From Enchytraeus crypticus (lineage: Eukaryota > Annelida > Clitellata > Enchytraeida > Enchytraeidae): DNA of 64,000 nt. The position numbers and the translations under genes were made by a program. Location: the NCBI GenBank assembly GCA_905160935.1, contig CAJHZI010000695.1, forward strand, positions 557,501-621,500, given 5' to 3'. Position 1 is the stretch's first letter. Each line of letters starts with the position of its first letter. The notes under the pieces are model-generated. The model did not search any database. It saw only the letters and a program-made list of their open reading frames with translations, and was not told the origin of the DNA. Positions 45,205 through 57,900 of this stretch are shown here, in pieces.

Positions 45205-46413
45205 CCCATTAATGCCCCTTTTCTTTTCTCCACAAGTTTTGTTGGTGACATGTCTTTAGGGTCACAATAATGGGATCAGGTGGTATTTTCTTTTTTTTTT
45301 CGCTTTTGTGTAAAATATCTTTAAAATATATGCGTCCTATATATGGGATCGTAGGCACGACTGCACGCGTATTTTCAAGCATCGCTTGTGACGAGTTAAT
45401 TGCTCATTAGACACCATATTATTATATTTGAGACATCAAATCAATATAGGCAACTAAGAATTAAGAGTCTGGCACATATTTAAATAATTTTATGGGCAAT
45501 ATGTGCTCCAACAATCCTGTAAAGTGCCTAGCTCTGCTCAACACGACAAAAAATCAAATGCTCTATTTTTGGCACTTACTATAGGAAGTCCTATCAGTCC
45601 ACAGTATCTCAGACTTGTTATTAGTATCAAATTTTGGAGTGTATAAGGTGTATTAGTTTGCAATACACTTACTGTACGGGCCTGTTGCACCAATTCCACT
45701 ACAATATCAATACATGTTGTAGATAACGCAACTATATGCTTTAGATGGGTAAGCATGTTGTCATAGTAGAGTCGGTATACAATCCGTGGTAGAAGTTCTG
45801 CTCTCACATTTATACTGCATGTATCCGTGCTGTAATACACTAATACACGGCAGATAGGCCTACCTTATTGAACAGTCAAATTATCGCTTGAAAGTAATTC
45901 ATAAAAAAGTAAAAATACCATTTCTGAGTGGTATAGTAGCGTATACTGAAAAGTTTTGATATCTATACGATAGCAACAGAGTTATATCATTTTACAATGA
46001 TATGTCAAACCGTGTGTATTCGTGCCTACAATCCCATATATGGGACGCACGAAAGTGTAAAAATAATTTCTGGAAAATTTAAACCAACAATATTTTGATA
46101 ATTAACACATTTTTAAGGGCATCTAGGAGTAGAACTATCTGCAAAAAATATTTAGAATTAGGTTTCCAAGTAATGAATTTTAGCATATTTACTGTTCGAA
46201 TATCATTCTTTGCAAAATGAGAACAAGATGGAGAATTTATGCCTGAGAACTGGAGCGATGAGACGTTTTATTTTGTCATTTATTTATTAAGTGTCTTTAA
46301 TAATATCCTACAACATTGCTGTATAATCTTTTTGACAAACGCAATTGAATTGGTTATTTTGTGCATAGGTTTTGCAAGCGTCCCATATATATTGGATCGT
46401 AGGCATTAATGGG
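45205..46413 (-). mobile_element. piggyBac-type DNA transposon remnant
   Basis: The 1,209-base element is bounded by TTAA at 45,201-45,204 and 46,414-46,417 and has perfect 12-base inverted ends, CCCATTAATGCC and GGCATTAATGGG. TTAA target duplications and CCC ends are diagnostic for piggyBac. Sub-terminal inverted words (CCTATATATGGGATCGTAGG at 45,339 and GTCCCATATATATTGGATCG at 46,380; another at 46,025-46,055) add to this. A minus ORF (45,840-45,538) contains YRLYYDNMLTHLKHIVAL, resembling the YKLYFDNFFTSLPLL motif of piggyBac transposases. The element is far shorter than an autonomous copy, so the transposase is only a fragment. Confidence 0.85.
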
Positions 46414-46424
46414 TTAATTAATTT

Positions 46425-46555
46425 AGTGACTGACTGGTTAACCGACTGATGAACTTACTGACTGATTGATAGATTGATTGATTGGTTAGATTGATTTATT
46501 TATATGTTGGTTGATTGATTGATTGGTTTATTTAGATGTTGGTTGATTGATTGTA
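46425..46555 (+). repeat. (ATTG)n array
   Basis: TGATTGAT and a repeated TTTAGATGTTGGTTGATTGA lead to a GATTGTAG acceptor-like end at 46,555-46,558, as seen before NELFCD and COPS4 exons. Confidence 0.85.
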
Positions 46556-46558
46556 GAG

Positions 46559-46660
46559 ACAGATTTCATCAGTGGGAGAGAGTGAAACACAAGATGATAG
46601 TTTTGAGGAAGCCCTACGTTCAACCAAGCAACAACAACAATAGTAACACTACTAACTGAA
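46559..46660 (+). other. Orphan terminal-exon candidate 1
   Basis: After the ATTG array and a TTGTAG acceptor, one frame reads RQISSVGESETQDDSFEEAL and then RSTKQQQQ to a stop at 46,640-46,642. Another frame is also open (RFHQWERVKHKMIVLRKPYV to a stop at about 46,659). No family is recognised. The acceptor context is what makes it a candidate. Confidence 0.3.
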
Positions 46661-47090
46661 TTTAAGCAGCAACAACAACAAGACAATTAGCTGAAACTAA
46701 TGCATTGAGGAGACCAATACTTCAAGATTGTTACAAAAGTTCCCACGAATGCGTTGCGCTCGTTCTATCTGTAGTATTTACTTTCTTTTTTTTAATGTTT
46801 GATAAGCATTACGCAATACCTCTGACTGGTTTAAAATGAATGATTGGAATGTTTAGCGACATATTAACGACAACCTTAGTCAACTCTAAAGCAACGATGA
46901 CAGCAGCAGTATTTGGATAATAGTGGTTTCTAACGTCTATTTAATTTTATCTGATGTTTCTATGGATCTGAAGAGATGCTATTGAATGGTAGTCATATTG
47001 TCTTGAATGAAAGATGCTGTTGAATGTGAGTTGTATTAACGCAGTGTAACAAAGGCTTCACTCTTCTCTCACTTTTTTCTTATTAACAGG

Positions 47091-47225
47091 TTGTGTTCTC
47101 AGTAAGAGATTTAACAGCCTCGCACTCATCCTATGACAAAGATAAACTCAGAAGACTTACAGTATTATTATCAAATCAACCAATACTACACAGAGATAAT
47201 AACAGCATCAAATTGTTGTATTAAT
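47091..47225 (+). other. Orphan terminal-exon candidate 2
   Basis: Behind TTTTTTCTTATTAACAG, a single open frame reads VVFSVRDLTASHSSYDKDKL and continues RRLTVLLSNQP to a TAA at about 47,223. No family is recognised; no upstream exon with matching phase could be chosen. Confidence 0.3.
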
Positions 47226-47694
47226 TATTTCTATTTGGCTGTATCTAAGCAAATATTAACTCTGTTAACATAACGTTTCGTGAGCTGGAAACGTGTGTGC
47301 TTTCTGCCTGCCATTGAGCAGAACATCATATAGACTGAGTAATGCAGTGATTGTACTGTGGATGCAGTGTAGCGCATGAGACATGTTACAATGTTCGATC
47401 TAATTAATTTATCACTTTATTGTATTTATGTTGTGTGCACGTATGTTCTGTAGCGTAATTTAATACACTTATATCTGATACGACAGTTTCGTTGCTGTGA
47501 AAAGTTTTCTACGAGTTACGCTATACTTCAGTGATTGATTGACTATGATGATAAGTTACGTCCCCTGGGCAGTTGTAGTACCTAGTCTTGCATCTGTATT
47601 AGCGAGTCTTAATCCAGCATTGCGCCTTACTTCCATAGTAGTCTTCAACTCTTAATCAGTCGGTAAGAATTTAATCTATGAATAAGAATTAAAC

Positions 47695-47840
47695 TTCCGG
47701 TGCCTCACCATAAGGCAATGTCAGGGACGTCAGTACAATGTTAGGGACGTCAGTACAATGTTAGGGACGTCAGTACAATGTCAGGGACGTCAGTACAATG
47801 TCAGGGACGTCAGTACAATGTCAGGGACGTCAGTGCGTTT
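47695..47840. repeat. 21-bp tandem array grown from the GGACGTC element
   Basis: GGTGCCTCACCATAAGGCAA is the inverted start of the ATTG-tailed element. TGTCAGGGACGTCAGTACAA is then repeated about six times. Confidence 0.85.
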
Positions 47841-48034
47841 AATAAAAACTCCTGATTAATTCCTAGTCAGCTGTCGTGAGTTAAACTCTGTGTAGCAGAG
47901 TTTAAATCATCCTGAACTTCAGATATACTACGTCAAACTGATCATTCATGATGATATCCAGCACTTCTACTACTTGTAACTGTTAGGCAGTTTAGTCCTT
48001 CATTCATTACCGGTCTTGACTGTAATAATACTTA

Positions 48035-48240
48035 CAGTTACAGTGCTACAGTCATCAATGACAACATCGAGCACTACTGAGACAAAATCAAGTCGGCGAG
48101 CAAAGAGAAGGTCCAAAAAAGAAGATGCAGATTCCAAAATCAGTCCGAAGAAAAATGGAATTAGGCGCTGGTCGCAAGGATTATCTAAATAAAATAGCGC
48201 CGAAGCGGTATTTTATTTAGATTGCGACATTACACGTTTT
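48035..48240 (-). mobile_element. LINE 3' tail scrap (CR1/L2-like family)
   Basis: Tail words CAGTGCTACAGTCATCAATG and CATCGAGCACTACTGA plus continuation match 43,010-43,150. Confidence 0.7.
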
Positions 48241-48314
48241 AACCCAAATTGGCAATTAACCATTTGCATAGATCATTTTAGACCTTCAATAGGCCTATAA
48301 TTTCGACCTTTTTT

Positions 48315-48400
48315 GGCTGGAGCCAGTGGCAATGTCGGTAAGATGTCCGACTGTTAATCTTGTTGCATGCGTCGGTTCAAATCTGGGTATCGCTGATAGA
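48315..48400 (+). repeat. SINE-A-like head with a variant body
   Basis: GGCTGGAGCCAGTGGCAATG and GTCGGTAAGATGTCCGACTG followed by GGTTCAAATCTGGG; the segment between the boxes differs from other copies and the tail is missing. Confidence 0.65.
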
Positions 48401-48417
48401 AACAAATACAACAGAAT

Positions 48418-48765
48418 TAGAGTGCTACTGTCGTCTATGACAACATTGAGCACTATAGTGTGAAATCCAATCCGATGAGCAGAGTATGGGGTCCAAAAAT
48501 AGTGCTAGCCAAAATCCGGGAGTTCAGTCCGACGAAGGGTATTAGTGGAATGGAGGTTTACGTGTTGGTCTCAGTTCCTGTGCAATGGTTGAATTGGAGA
48601 GGTCAAGGAGAAAAGTCATCACCCGACTATGAAACTTTTCATGCAGAAGGAAAGGATCTTTTGTAGGAGATGAGGGGTTGCGCAAAGTGGAAGGAAGAGA
48701 TTTAATAGAATTCCAGATCTGTGGAGCAGTGTGCTGGATATCGCTTTTGAGAGATAAATCAAACC
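48418..48765 (-). mobile_element. CR1/L2-like LINE, ORF end and tail
   Basis: The minus frame 48,772-48,542 contains HTAPQIWNSI, the same LINE ending as at 43,290, followed by tail words (GGTTTACGTGTTGG, GAGCAGAGTATGGGG) shared with 12,255-12,416. Confidence 0.75.
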
Positions 48766-48868
48766 TTAACATCGACTTAAACTTTTTTGCTTTTACTCAA
48801 CTTGAATTCATTTCGCTCCAATCTTATCGTAGTCGCCGACGACTTTTCATCTTACAAAATGTGGGACT

Positions 48869-48997
48869 GGCTGGAGCCAGTGGCGAAGTCGGTAAGAAAC
48901 TCGATCGCGGATCAGTTGATGCGGGTTCATATCCTGGGCTCGCCCGTCACTGACATCGCTTTCGAGTGAGGAAACAGACGTTAACCTTAGCTTTAGC
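48869..48997 (+). repeat. SINE-A copy upstream of COPS4
   Basis: Complete SINE-A ending about 120 bases before the COPS4 start codon, thus in its promoter or 5' UTR. Confidence 0.85.
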
Positions 48998-49119
48998 CTT
49001 AGACTTACTTACTTAGCGACGCTCTACAATAACACTTTTAAAACACTTTGAAAACAACAAATACATCACAGATCCACTCTTACTGAGATTTCTTATTTGG
49101 AAAATCCCAAAAAAGAAAA

Positions 49120-52100
49120 ATGGCGACGGAAAATGTAAACAATATCAGACAACAACTAGCGACTCTCGCCTCAGCCAACAGTGGGGCCGCCTCCTCGCAA
49201 AAAGATCGAACAGAAAAGTATTTACTTGTTCATGTCGTATTATATTTTAATTCTGTAAAATCTTTGTGGTTAAAAGTTAGTCGAAACATTAATCTATTCT
49301 GCCTTGATTCAACTTTCGCTTGCTAACGGATTTTTAATGGTTTCGTTCAAACAAACATGTTTTTTTCATACTTTGCTTCAATTAAATGCAAATTATTGCC
49401 TGCTGTGTAACCTCTACAGGAAACAGAATGGAAATTTTTAAGTTTTGGTTATTTATTGCAGCTATGTAGTTTTCCTGACTTACAACTTTCAGAATTTTCT
49501 TATTTACAGTATGTACTAGACATATTTATTAGACATATTTTAGACATATTTCCTTGGGTGTGAAAATAAATTATATTTATTCGCATTTAATTGGATTTCC
49601 TAACAATGGAGCTAGAAAGATGTACTCTTTAATTTCCCTGAAACTCTTCTACAATTACTGTCACAACTTTCTTTGATTTGTTTTGCAGCTAATGTCATTA
49701 AGAAAAACATACTGTCTCAGTTCAATATATCACAATAAAATCATAGTAGCTCTGTGCTCAAATCTTTTAATATTGTTAAAATGTGTGCACATAACTAAAT
49801 AAATGCAAAGCATAACATATTTTTGTAGGTACCGAGCTATTCTGAAGTCAGTTCTGTCATTTCAAGGTCAGGAACTTATAGAAAGTCTAAAGGCGTTTGT
49901 AGAATCGGGTGAGTTATATATTAAATTTCTCAAAATTAAATTTTTCTAAAGTATATACTGTATATGTATATAAAAGTCAGTTACACTTAGATTATCTTGA
50001 AGAAGAAATTCCTGTAAGCCGATGTTTTGGAAAATATTTGAGCTCATAGTTCAACTGAATTATCCTTTAAGTATCATATATATAGGAAATATATACAGGA
50101 GTAGCAAACAATGTATCATGTACTATGAGTTATGAGTCAATGTATCATATATATGAGTACTTTAAAACTGAAACAAAGGAAGGCAATACAAAACATCCCC
50201 CGAAGTCCTTTTTATTATTATCCCTGTGGAAGCAGGACTGCAAAGGGTTATAGATGGATGTCACAGCATTGAGGTATGGCATGAAGATTAATATGAAATG
50301 ATAAAGGTTATGAGATTGTCTAGGAATCACGGGGATGTAAATATTACTTTGAATATATTGGGATGGTAACAGGTAAGATGCTTAAAGTATTTTGGCAGAA
50401 TTATCACAGATGATGGGGAGTGTGAAACGGAAATAAAATTTAGAATTGACAGATGAGGGAGGCTTTCAGAAAGAGAAAAGAACTACTGCAAAAGACATTA
50501 GAAAATACACAAAGATAAAGATTGTGAAAACATGAGTTCAACACATCTGTATGGATGTGAAATGTGGACATAAATGAAAGAAGATATCAGCAAACAAGAG
50601 GCATTGGAAATGTGGTTATGGAGAAGGATGGAGAAGATTAGTTAGACGGACAAAATTGCAAATGAAGAAGTTCTTGAAAGAGTCGGTACAGATAGACAGT
50701 TTATAAATGTGATAAGAAATAGAAAGAAAAGCTCAATATGGTTTACTGTAAGGGGATGGTTTGCTAAAGGATGTAAAGGAAGAATGTAACAGAAAAGAGG
50801 TAGAGGAAAACCAAGACAGGAGATGTTGATGTTGGATGATCTGATAACAAATTCATATATCTCTCTCATAGTGCACTGCCTACTGGCAGGTCCATGGTAT
50901 ATAGCGCATCCGCTCTTCTCTGTCTTCCGTTTTCCTCTTCATGTCGACATACGTGTGGATTTTTAAATCATCGATTACTTTAGTTTTGATATAGCATTAT
51001 TCTTCTGGGATTCTGCTTATGACTAGGTGAACAAATTCATATATAGAGATAAAAAGGAAGACTGAGGAGAGAATTGGTTAGAAGAGTTATATGGACTGGC
51101 CATTAGGCAGTGTATTAGAAGAAGACTTCCTGTGGTTGTCAGCTAGATAAGACACTGTGTGTCCTCTCTGATTGTCACGGAATAAACGACATACTTTGAT
51201 TTTGATTCATATGATAGCTGAATAATCATGGTGGCTATCGAAATTGATTGACTGATTGCATTGACCAATGAAATTATTATTATTATTATTATTAACAACG
51301 AAAACTTATATTGCAGTGGCACGGCCGAACTCGGTCTTTGAGACTACATTACAGAAAGAGTTCAATAGTAATAATAGGCTAAAAGAAAGTGCTCGATTGT
51401 TTTCAGTGGTGAATGAGAACGTAAGCCTGGTGGTATCTAGACAAATCCTGACAGAATTCTGCACCAGTCTCTCTGAGCTCTTGTCAGATGACGTGAGCAA
51501 GCAAGTCGCTCTCTTCACTCTCGACAAAGTTCAGCCTCGCGTCGTATCCTTCGAGGAACAGGTTCGCGGCGCAAAGTTGACTTTGACATCTTTGTTACTC
51601 AAAGTTCTGGTAAAGAAGCTGGTAAAGCTAATGTTAACGTCAGTTTCCTCACTCGAAAGCGATGTCAGTGACGGGTGAGCCCAGGATTTGAACCCCGCAC
51701 ATACTGATCCGCGGTCGAGTATCTTACTGATATCGCCACTGACTCCAGCCGGACTCTCACTTCTGTAAATCTTCTCACTTTGGAAAACCCACTGTCACAT
51801 AAAACGTTCGAGTCAAGATCAAATTCACCATGCAGAGAGTTTTGATATAAGCCTTGATAAGCTAGTGACGTTATCATTAAGATATCCAACTGAGGATCAG
51901 TATGTGAGGGTTCAAATCCTGAACTTGTCTCTTACTGGTATGACATTCGGGAGATGAAACTGACATTAACATTGTCACTTTCAGATTTAGCCAATCATTA
52001 AGGACTTTTTAATGGTTTTTTAATTAATATTGATGATGGGTTATCTTTGTCAATTAAAATATGTTATTTTTGTTTCAAGTGATAGATAGTGGCAACATCT

Positions 52101-54895
52101 TAAGTTATACAACTGTCTCAGGCTATCAGCCACAAATGTAAGAAATGGGACAGAACTGAATTATTTTGATGACTGATTGGCAGAGTGATAAATTGATGGA
52201 TTAACTCAGAAGAGTTCTAAAAATCTCTAGTAATGTAAGTTTGGGCTGTAAGCTTGCTACTTCTAATATCTACTTGAAGTCGTCTCTATAGCAACAAAAA
52301 TTCCATCTCTTTTAGATTTGCATTTTAGATTTTTATTTATTGATTTGATTGATTGCTTGATTGATTGATTGCTTGATTGATTGATTGATTGATGTAAACA
52401 GGTAGGAATGATACGTCAGCAGCTAGCGGCAGTGTATGAGAGAGAGATTGATTGATTGATGTAAACAGATAGAGATTGATTGATTGGTTAATTGATGAAA
52501 ACAGGTAGGAATGATACGTCAGCAGTTGGCTGCTGTGTATGAGAGGGAACAGAACTGGAGAGAGGCTGCTAACATACTGGTGGGAATTCCCCTTGAGACC
52601 GCTCAAAAGTGAGAAACTGTCAATACTAGTGCTTGATATCCATCCAGTAAACTGCCAGTTGTTGTGAAGACATAACTAAGTTACATCTTTGGATTATTTG
52701 TGCAATCATAGTATAATGTATATGTCAATCAGCCAATCATTCAATCTATCAATCAAGCAGTTAAAAAATACCTATCTTTTGCAAAATGCAGTAGTATTAC
52801 TAAATACATGCTGTGTGTCAGCCAATCATCCGATGGCCACAACTGGTGTGATGTGTCTAGACTGTTGTGTGAGCAGACAGTACTCTAACGACTACAAGTT
52901 AGAGACGTACCTGAAGGTGGCTCGGCTCTACCTGGAGGATGAGGACCCAGTACAGGCCGAGGCTTACATTAACCGAGCCTCTCTGCTGCAGGCTGACTCG
53001 ACGAAGGATGACCTACAGATGCACTACAAGGCCTGCTATGCTCGAGTGCTCGACTTCAGGCGCAAGTTCATCGAGGCCGCCCAGAGATACAATGAGCTTT
53101 CGTTCAAGACGATCATAGCGGAAGAGGAAAGAGTCACCGCTCTACGTAATGCCATCGTCTGCACCATCCTCGCTTCCGCCGGTTAGTGCTGATTGGAGCA
53201 GTCGTTACACACAACTTGTTTAGACATTTTGGTAGCTAGTGTTTAAACTACATTTTACCTTTTTATTTATTATTTATTTATTATTTTTTAATTTTTTTTA
53301 TTTAAATTTTATTTTTTTAATTTTATTTTTTAAGTCGAATTCCAGCCGCGCTGATTTGAGAATAAAATCTCGGACATTCACTGGACTGGCTAAATGGAAT
53401 ATGGTCTAAATTGCCTAACGGTTTAAGCATGTGTTATTAAAAGTGATAGATATCAACATAGTTGATCATTTCACTATAATGCGTGTTTACTTTCTTTTTT
53501 TATACCGGTTCCTGTGAACGTCCGAGATTTTGTTCTCTGATCGGCTCTATTGAGAATTGATCTCGCGTCCTCTGGTATGGTCGTCTAAGACCTTATTATC
53601 TTATGACGGTATCAATTGTGTTATATATAATGTTATACATTTACAAGGGATGGTTTGCAGAGAGATATGACAGAGGATAGAATGCAAGGGAAGTGAGTTA
53701 CAGGCAGTCCAAGATGCTGGATCATTCTTAATAAATTAATAAAATATAAAATAAAATAATAAATTAATAAAATAAAATAAAATAAAAATAAATTAATAAA
53801 ATATAAAATAAAATAATAAATTAATACAATATAAAATAAAATAATAAATTAATAAAATATAAAATAAAATAATAAATTAATAAAATATAAAATAAAATAA
53901 TAAATTAATCAAATAATAAATTAATCAAATATAAAATAAAATAATAAATTAAAAAAATTTAAAATAAAATAATAAAATAATAAATTAATCAAATATAAAA
54001 TAAAATAATAAAATAATAGATTAATCAAATATAAAATAAATAATAAAATAATAAATTAATCAAATATAAAATAAATTAATACAATAATAAATTAATATAA
54101 AGAGATGAAAGGGTAGGATGAGAATAGAACTGGTTGGAAGAGTTTTATGCCATGGACCTGCAGTTAGGCAATGCGCTAGAAGATGAAGATGATATCTACT
54201 ATCTATTGCTATCTACCTGTGCTGCGCTGCACTTGTGCTGCAGCTGAAGGTGTTTGACACATGTTCGTAAGAGGTGACCAGTGCAGATAGTCAAAATATA
54301 CATTTAACGAGAAAATCATGTAGAAGCATTTATGTCGTTTTGAGGGTTATAGTTCAGTGCAGACAAAGTTTGATCGTTCTACTTTATGCTTTCTGTCTCT
54401 CAATAAATGAACTTAGTGTGAAACAATTACTTAGTTTAATGCTTACTGCATCTCTAATTCATTTAAATACATTTTATTTAATCATGAAAGTATTGATTAT
54501 AATTATGAGAACATGAAGACACTGACTCATCTGATGACGCTATAGATATGGACTCTTGAAACGTACTAGACTATTTTGTTGTATAGAATATGAAGCCAAA
54601 CTAGGATGTTGAAGCAGAGTCTTTGCTTAAGTTTATTGATTGATTGATGGATTGGTTGATTGATTGATCAATGGATTGATTGATGGATTGGTTGAATAAT
54701 TGATGGATTGATTGATTGATTGATCGATAGATTGATTGATCGATTGATTGGTTGATTGATTGATTGATTGCTTGTCCAGGACAACAGAGATCTCGTATGC
54801 TAGCGACGTTGTTCAAGGACGAGAGATGTCAACAGCTGCCTATATATGGAATACTAGAGAAGATGTTAGTCCCTCTCTTCATGTCTATAAGTATC

Positions 54896-54928
<33 letters not shown>

Positions 54929-57900
54929 GCACATGTCTACAAGTATCTCTCTCTCTTTCTCTTTAAGTCTGGAAGCGTTCTCTTATTTTCTTAAAATTGC
55001 CAATCATAGAAGAGTGCTTAAATGTAGAAATCAACTTATATATTAAAGACAAGTGTTGGAAGTAAACATCACTTAATTAATTAGACAATGTCATAACGAC
55101 TTGATCTGTCTGTCAGTCTTTCTATCTGTCTGAAGTAACTCTGAGCGTCATAACGTCATATTATTTATGATTTTTCAAGAGTGGATATTGAGCTGTAATA
55201 TTTACCATGGACCTGCCACTTGGCAGAACCCTAGAACCCTCTCTCTGTATGTATGTGTCTCTCTCATCTTTTTCTTGTCTCTCTATCTCCATATGTAAAG
55301 TAAGTAAATGTAAACACTCATTATAGTGAGAGCTAGGGAGAGCTCTTTTCTTGTCTCTCTATCTCCATATGTAAAGTAAGTAAATGTAAACACTCATTAT
55401 AGTGAGAGCTAGGGAGAGCTCTTTATGTTGTGACTGTGGTGCTGATGGAAGTGTTGTTGTGCTTGCTACAGGTATTTAGACCGCATCATAAGAAGCAACG
55501 AGTTGAAGGAGTTCAGTGAAATGCTGCAGTCTCATCAGAAAGCTCTCACCTCTGATGGTTGGTTCCTTTTGTGATCTAATCTAAGCGCCTGTGCCATCCA
55601 TATCTCTCTCTCTCTCTCTGTCTCTCTCTCTGTATGTATGTGTCTCTCTCATCTTTTTCTTGTCTCTCTATCTCCATATGTAAAGTAAGTAAATGTAAAC
55701 ACTCATTATAGTGAATAATCAACTATGTTGATATCTATCACTTTAAAACCACATGTTTAAACCGTTAGGCAATTTAGACCATTTTCCGTATAGCCAGTCC
55801 TGTGAATGTCCGAGATTTTACTCTCAGATCAGCGCGGCTGGGATTCGAACCCACAAGGGTTCAATTAACCTCAGGATTTGTCATTAAAACTTCATGACGT
55901 TACCCCTACGCTATTAAGACATTCGTACCATCACTGTGTCTGCTCATCATATGCCTTTATTTCGTTTCTCAACGCTTGTCACACTTATGACTTTACTACC
56001 GTCAGCCTTGGATAGGGTAATGGCCGTTGAACTGCTTTATTACGTTCTACCTTCTATTGGCTAATGCAACCTTTAACTACTCAGCATTTCAGTTATTTTC
56101 TGCAGCATGTCCGCAGTGGTTCATAATTATGGGCATACGTTTAAGTAATTTACGGTCGATATTTGGCATTTTCAACTAATCATCTCTGAAATTGGCCAAA
56201 TAATTTAAATTAAGCAGGAAAACGTTCATTTAAATATGTAATCTTTCAAATTAGAGATTTGCAAGAATTGTATGATTTTGGGCTTTGGGCTGGTACCAGT
56301 TGCGATGTCGGTAAGATATTTGACCGCGGATCAGTATGTGCGGGGTTCAAATCCTCGGCTCGCCCGTTACTAACATCACTTTCGAGTGAGGAAACTGTCG
56401 TTAACATTCGTTTTTTTACCAGCTTTTTGTCGTTAGCATCTGATACTGATTAATTCTAACTGTTGCAGGCTCGACGATACTGGGCCGCGCTGTGATAGAG
56501 CACAACCTGCTCTCAGCCAGCAAACTCTACAACAACATCTCATTCGATGAGCTCGGCACTCTTCTAGAGATACCCGCCGCTACGGTTTGTTCTTCTTACA
56601 CTCTTCTAACGATACCCGCCGCTACGGTTTGTTCTTCTTACGCTTATCTCAAACTCTGAACATTGGAACTATCTGTCGCTGATAGTTATCCTTATATCAA
56701 GACTGAGCTCCCCACAAATCAACAGTCTGTCGCTGATAGTTATCCTTAGATCAAGACTGAGCTCCCCACAAGTCAACAGTCTGTCGCTGATAGTTATCCT
56801 TAGATCAAGACTGAGCTCCCCACAAATCAACAGTCTGTCGCTGATAGTTATCCTTAGATCAAGACTGAGCTCCCCACAAGTCAACAGTCTGTCGCTGATA
56901 GTTATCCTTATTTCAAGACTGAGCTCTCCAATTGTCACAACTGTGCATGAGAACAAGTTCAGTACGTCACCGTACAGTGTTGTTAGCAGAATGAAGTATT
57001 GAGGAGGGATTTTTTGTATTGTACTTGGCTTTACTAGAATGTCTTAATAGCGTAGGGGTAGCGTCTTGAAGTTGTAAATGACAGATCCTGAGGTGAATTG
57101 AACCCTCGTAGGTTCGAATCCCAGCCGCGCGGATCTGAGAGTAAAATCTCGGACATTCACTGGACTGGCTACACGGAAAATGGTCTAAATTGCCTAACGG
57201 TTTAAACATGTGGTATTAAAAAAGTGATAGATATCAACATAGTTGATCATTTCACTATAATGCCTGTTTAAATAATATTTTTTTTTTACTTATACATGAT
57301 CTCTAGGTCATAAACTGAATGAAGGTAGCACTAAATGAATAAGATACTATGAATCAACCAGTTAAACTTAGCTGATAATTATCAATTTGAGTAATTTTAT
57401 GGCATTAGCATCATTTATTGATGGCAATAGCTTTCAGATTTATTATAATCATTTAGAGATGGTTGGATGTAAGGATATATTTCATAGCAGAAATTAATTG
57501 ATTAAAAAGGTGATTGGTGTATTAATTGATGGATTGATTGCTTGATTAATTGATTGTTTGATTGATTGATTGATTAGGCGGAGAAGATAGCCTCTCAGAT
57601 GATAACGGAGGGTAGAATGAATGGACACATTGATCAGATTTCTGAGATCGTTCACTTTGAAGGTTTGTACTAAGCTCGCTATGATCATGTAAACTGTGGT
57701 TTCTATTTATTTTATTCTATTAGTATTCATTGTTGCATTCCACTCCTCTATAGGGTGCCAGAAACCTTACCAAGCTTGTCTGAATGATTCTATTATGTTC
57801 TACAGCAATGTATTGCATTGTAATGAAATACATTGTCATGTATTTTATGCTATTTTGTATTTTATTTTATCCTATCATATCACTGTTGTGTATTTATGCG

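Noticed and set aside
51268-51406. Open frame upstream of COPS4 exon 3
   Set aside because: The conserved protein (VNENVSLV) starts at the TTTTCAG acceptor at 51,406, and the upstream part is an intronic repeat shared with 15,055-15,150.
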